A DNA stretch of 9,255 nucleotides from Pelotomaculum sp. Its GTDB lineage: Bacteria; Bacillota; Desulfotomaculia; Desulfotomaculales; Pelotomaculaceae. The notes beneath the pieces were generated by a model that did no database searches, was not told the DNA's origin, and saw only the letters and a list, made by a program, of their open reading frames with translations. A program made the translations under genes and the position numbers. Shown here in pieces: positions 6,840 to 9,255 of the stretch (positions are counted from its first letter, which is position 1; every line of letters begins with the position of its first letter). The stretch lies in contig DNIT01000014.1 in the NCBI GenBank assembly GCA_003489345.1, positions 9,319-18,573 on the forward strand, given 5' to 3'.

Positions 6840-7511
6840 ATGTTAGGCGGTAAATACAGGGTGGAACATGTAAAAAGGGCGCTGTATTTCAAGCCGGAGG
6901 AATTCCGTATCGGCAATTCCCGGTATAGTCTTATCTTTTTCACTGGTGTGGCCTTTCTTTACTTTTTACCGGGTTTTTTCTTGCTGGCCCTGTTGCTGAT
7001 ATTGCCTGCCGCCGCCCTGCGGCTGCCGGTTGCTCCGGCCAGCCCGGGTTGGGTGACGGTGGATTTGATCTTTATAACCCTGGGCGTCGGCCTGCACGAG
7101 TGGTTCCACGTCATGGCGGCCAGGCGGCTTCTCGGCGCGCCGTCCGTGGAAGCTCTGTTTGTCGTTCCGAACAGGGCCAAGTTGAGCGTTCGCCTGCGCC
7201 CGGCGCCGGGGACAAGCCCCCTGGCCCATATGGCCGTTCTTTTGGCCGGACCCCTGGGGGCCATCACTACGGGCTTTTTATTCCTGCCGCTGTTGTTCTT
7301 GATGAACTGGCCGCTGCCGGGAGTCGCCGGCTGGGCCCTGTTCATGGCGCCCCATGTCCTGTCCTTGCGGACCGCCGGCCGGGACACCGACGGCTCCGCC
7401 TTCCTTGAAATTTTAAAGAATTCTTTTCAGCCTGCGGATTTCCGGCGGGTCAAGCTTCAGGCCGCGTCCCTGGCCCTCGGCAGCATTTTTAGACCAAACG
7501 GCCGCCCATGA
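6840..7511 (+). CDS. M50-like (site-2-protease-like) membrane metallopeptidase
   Basis: 223 residues. Hydrophobic segments run at about 31-60, 72-85, 108-135 and 145-160. HEWFH (H86, E87, H90) at the end of the second is the zinc-binding HExxH site within a membrane helix, as in site-2 proteases (M50). RDTDG (181-185) follows P171 and could give the Asp zinc ligand that M50 enzymes carry in a later (N)PxxxDG motif, although the usual Asn is not obvious. It is predicted to cut a substrate in or near the membrane. YydH, an M50-family protein, sits beside a radical SAM enzyme and an ABC exporter in the YydF epipeptide locus, so trimming or release of the modified peptide is a reasonable inference here. 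The SD before ATG 6840 is weak; GTG 6861 is an alternative start. Confidence 0.8.
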   Translation: MLGGKYRVEHVKRALYFKPEEFRIGNSRYSLIFFTGVAFLYFLPGFFLLALLLILPAAALRLPVAPASPGWVTVDLIFITLGVGLHEWFHVMAARRLLGAPSVEALFVVPNRAKLSVRLRPAPGTSPLAHMAVLLAGPLGAITTGFLFLPLLFLMNWPLPGVAGWALFMAPHVLSLRTAGRDTDGSAFLEILKNSFQPADFRRVKLQAASLALGSIFRPNGRP

Positions 7512-7514
7512 CCG

Positions 7515-7595
7515 GGTGCGGATTCATTCGCACAAATGCTACATTAGCTGCCACAAGTCCGGCGCCGGCGCGCCGTGTGCGATTAAAATCGCACC
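7515..7595 (+). repeat. Inverted pair of hairpin-forming repeats (REPIN-like element)
   Basis: Two 20-nt arms in opposite orientation, 7515-7534 and 7576-7595, match at 16 of 20 positions once one is reverse-complemented. Each arm is itself a hairpin: 7516-7522 pairs with 7527-7533 (7 bp including one G-U, loop TTCA), and 7577-7583 pairs with 7588-7594 (GTGCGAT/ATCGCAC, perfect 7 bp, loop TAAA). The 41-nt middle contains a self-complementary GGCGCCGGCGCG stretch (7561-7572). The element starts 3 nt after the stop of the M50-like gene. Paired inverted hairpins in an intergenic gap are the hallmark of REP/REPIN or MITE-like repeats. It lacks a T tract, so it is not a canonical terminator, though it could stabilise or attenuate the transcript. 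Multi-copy status cannot be seen here. Confidence 0.6.
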
Positions 7596-7623
7596 TACAT
7601 CGATTATTTTCATCTTCTGCTGG

Positions 7624-7639
7624 TGCCGTGTTAACGGCA
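7624..7639 (+). other. Short hairpin in the gap before the PqqD gene
   Basis: TGCCGT (7624-7629) pairs with ACGGCA (7634-7639) around a 4-nt loop GTTA. It lies about 45 nt before the PqqD start and could influence transcription or translation, but no T tract follows and function is unproven. The gap 7512-7683 otherwise shows no recognisable promoter. Confidence 0.35.
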
Positions 7640-7683
7640 TGTATGTCTATTTAAAAAAAGTGAAAAGGAAAGTGAATCGTGTT

Positions 7684-8049
7684 ATGGAGCAAAATTTCCT
7701 TTTGAAAACTCCAAAACGGAAAACCCCGTTGTGGCGCTACGGCACCGACCCCGGAGAGAAGGAAGTGTTCGTCTACGCCATGAGCGCCGCAGCCCGGGAA
7801 GAAATGGCCGGCCTGGACGAAGAAAAGCCGGGGGAGTTTGATCTCAGCGACATCAGGGGCGATATGATCAGGCTCAATCCGACCGCCTCCCATATTTGGG
7901 AGCTGTGCGACGGGACCTGCGCGGTTGAGGAGATCCTGGACCATCTGGCCCGGGAGTACGAGGCGGATCGTGAAGTTCTTCTTGCTGATCTAAAGGAGTT
8001 CTTCTTCCAGTTTAAAGACTTGATTGATGTTGACTGGTCGCCTTTGTAG
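7684..8049 (+). CDS. Free-standing PqqD-family peptide chaperone (RRE-type)
   Basis: 121 residues from ATG 7684. Residues about 52-117 match the PqqD fold: RLNPTASHIWELCDGTCAVEEILDHL (63-88) is the characteristic family segment, followed by LLADLKEFFFQFKDLIDV. By family knowledge PqqD proteins bind the leader of a precursor peptide and present it to a radical SAM partner. It is longer than usual (about 90 residues) because of a charged N-terminal extension containing KTPKRKTPLWRY (8-19). The frame stays open upstream to GTG 7516, but that part crosses the hairpin repeats. AAAGGA at 7664-7669 lies 14 nt before ATG 7684, longer than ideal, so the start is somewhat uncertain; GTG 7672 is another option. 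It lies 25 nt before a B12-type radical SAM gene, a possible partner alongside the two SPASM enzymes. Confidence 0.87.
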   Translation: MEQNFLLKTPKRKTPLWRYGTDPGEKEVFVYAMSAAAREEMAGLDEEKPGEFDLSDIRGDMIRLNPTASHIWELCDGTCAVEEILDHLAREYEADREVLLADLKEFFFQFKDLIDVDWSPL

Positions 8050-8060
8050 GGGCTCGAGGC

Positions 8061-8067
8061 AAAGGAG
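8061..8067 (+). promoter_or_regulatory. Ribosome binding site for the B12-type radical SAM gene
   Basis: AAAGGAG lies 7 nt before ATG 8075 and only 1 nt before the in-frame ATG 8069, so it selects 8075. Confidence 0.65.
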
Positions 8068-8074
8068 AATGCAC

Positions 8075-9255
8075 ATGGATATTTTGCTGGTCAACCCCCC
8101 GCCGCAGAAACAAGTTGTGGATCAGAATGAAACGCATTTTATGACGGTATCCCCTCCCCTGGGGCTGGCTTATATCGCGGCGGTCCTGGAAGAAGACGGT
8201 TTTACCGTCAGGCTGGCCTGCATGCCCGGGGAGCGGTTGAAGCGGGCGGACCTGGAAGCTCTTTTGCGCCGGGAGCAGCCCCAGCTGATTGGTATCACCT
8301 CCATGGTGAACACTTATAACAACGGGCTGCGGATAGCGTCCATAGCCAGGCGTTTTTGCCCCGGAGCGGCAATTGTAATGGGGGGCCCCCACGCCTCCTT
8401 CCTGGGGGAGGAGACCCTGGCGGGAGGGCAGGTGGACGCGGTCTGCCGCTTCGAGGGCGAGCTGACCATGCTGGAACTGGCCCGCCACTACCTGCGGGGG
8501 GAAGGACGCCTGGAAGAAATCAGGGGCATTGTTTACCGGAAAGACGGCAGGACTAAAGCCACACCGGAGCGTCCCTTCATCGAGGATCTGGACGAACTGC
8601 CCCTGCCGGCCCGGCACCTGTTGCAACTGGAAAGCTACCAGTATCCGGGGAGCGTCATCACCGGCCGGGGCTGTCCCTTCAACTGTGCCTTTTGCGCGGC
8701 CAACGCCATTTCCGGCAGCCGCTGCCGCATGCGAAGCACAAAGGCCGTGCTGGAGGAACTGGAAGAAATATACCGCCGGTACGGGCTGGCCAAAATATTC
8801 TTTTTAGACGACACCTTTACCGTGTCGAAGGCGCGGGTATGGGAGATCTGCGCGGGCATTGCGGAGCGGAAGCTGCCTCTGGAGTGGTATTGCGAGTCCA
8901 GGGTCAACACCGTGGACGCCGAATTGTTGGACGTCATGTATGAAGCAGGCTGCCGGGTGATCCAGTTCGGCGTGGAGTCGGGCAACGACGGGATCTTAAA
9001 AAAGATCAACAAGGGCATCAGCACCGGTCAGGTGGAGCAGGCGGTGGAAGCGGCCTTGAAGCGCGGCGTCAAAGTGGTTTGTTCCATGATCATCGGGCAC
9101 CCGGACGACACCCACGAGACGGTGCGGGACACCATCCGTCTCGGGGAAAAACTGCTGCATATGGCAAAAAAGCTGGGCACGGTGCTGCGGATCAGTTTTC
9201 CCGTTCTGACCCCTTTGCCCGGGACGCGGGTGTATGAAGATGCGGAGGATTTGGG
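8075..9255 (+). CDS. Cobalamin-binding-type radical SAM enzyme (class B-like), 3'-truncated by the window edge
   Basis: 393 residues are visible from ATG 8075, and the frame is still open at the right edge. Residues about 1-140 look like the N-terminal B12-binding Rossmann domain: start MDILLVNPPP, then PPLGLAYIAAVLEEDGF, PQLIGITSMVNTY, and VMGGPHASFLGEE. No DxHxxG motif is present, so a lower-axial His is not expected. The radical SAM core follows: TGRGCPFNCAFC with C200-x3-C204-x2-C207, then FFLDDTFTV, WYCESRVNTVDAELLDVMYEAGC and IQFGVESGNDGILKKINKG, all typical of the family containing BchE and B12-dependent radical SAM methylases. PLPGTRVYED near the edge is the usual late motif. Such enzymes methylate or rearrange unreactive carbons. 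It follows the PqqD gene by 25 nt, so a peptide substrate is plausible, but the family also acts on lipids and small molecules. Confidence 0.92.
   Translation, partial: MDILLVNPPPQKQVVDQNETHFMTVSPPLGLAYIAAVLEEDGFTVRLACMPGERLKRADLEALLRREQPQLIGITSMVNTYNNGLRIASIARRFCPGAAIVMGGPHASFLGEETLAGGQVDAVCRFEGELTMLELARHYLRGEGRLEEIRGIVYRKDGRTKATPERPFIEDLDELPLPARHLLQLESYQYPGSVITGRGCPFNCAFCAANAISGSRCRMRSTKAVLEELEEIYRRYGLAKIFFLDDTFTVSKARVWEICAGIAERKLPLEWYCESRVNTVDAELLDVMYEAGCRVIQFGVESGNDGILKKINKGISTGQVEQAVEAALKRGVKVVCSMIIGHPDDTHETVRDTIRLGEKLLHMAKKLGTVLRISFPVLTPLPGTRVYEDAEDL

Noticed and set aside
7577..7600. Rho-independent terminator after the M50-like gene
   Set aside because: The hairpin is perfect but no T tract follows; it pairs better with the opposite-facing arm as a repeat element.
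7512..7683. Minus-strand 32-codon frame (about 7544-7642) in the intergenic gap
   Set aside because: It is made mostly of the hairpin repeat, has no SD, and runs against the direction of every other gene.
8376..8394. GGGGGCCCCC palindrome in the B12-type radical SAM gene
   Set aside because: It encodes the conserved Met-Gly-Gly-Pro-His segment of the B12-binding domain, so codon choice explains it.
8012..8626. 204-codon minus-strand frame at the start of the B12-type radical SAM gene
   Set aside because: Antisense to the MDILLVNPPP...GGPHASF domain and overlapping the end of the PqqD gene; no RBS or recognisable domain.

Overview
The window is a compact block of genes, all on the + strand. 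It looks like part of a peptide-modification and export locus of the RiPP type (ribosomally made, post-translationally modified peptide), in a moderately GC-rich anaerobe. Strong Shine-Dalgarno sites, GTG and TTG starts and the density of oxygen-sensitive radical SAM enzymes suggest a Gram-positive anaerobe of the Clostridia, perhaps a Peptococcaceae-like lineage. That placement is inference from style and gene content; no marker gene is present.

Layout. (1) nt 1-984: the C-terminal part of a radical SAM/SPASM enzyme, its N-terminus cut off by the window edge. (2) 912-1640: a class I SAM methyltransferase with an N-terminal zinc ribbon, overlapping the previous gene by 73 nt. (3) 1699-2541 and 2538-3584: ATPase and permease of an ABC-2 type exporter. 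(4) 3592-4401 and 4410-5264: two membrane-anchored proteins with domains predicted outside the membrane, the first TPR-like, the second unrecognised. (5) 5264-6610: a full-length PqqD/RRE-like + radical SAM + SPASM fusion. (6) 6644-6805: a 53-residue two-helix membrane protein with a TTG start. (7) 6840-7511: a membrane protein with an HExxH zinc site, M50 (site-2-protease)-like. (8) 7512-7683: a non-coding gap holding an inverted pair of hairpin-forming repeats. (9) 7684-8049: a free-standing PqqD-family protein. (10) 8075-9255: a cobalamin-binding-type radical SAM enzyme running off the right edge.

How the parts may fit together (inference): PqqD-type domains act in known systems as leader-peptide recognition elements. 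SPASM radical SAM enzymes crosslink or otherwise modify a peptide, the M50-type protein could trim it, and the ABC-2 exporter could move it out. Radical SAM + M50 + ABC exporter recalls the YydFGHIJ epipeptide locus. Two SPASM enzymes, two PqqD domains, a methyltransferase and a B12-type radical SAM enzyme make this set richer. No convincing precursor peptide is visible in the window, so the substrate is unknown. From nt 1 to 7511 the genes overlap or lie 58 nt apart or less, consistent with one transcript; the only larger gap is the 172-nt repeat-bearing one. I see no tRNA, rRNA, CRISPR array, transposase, clear promoter or canonical terminator.
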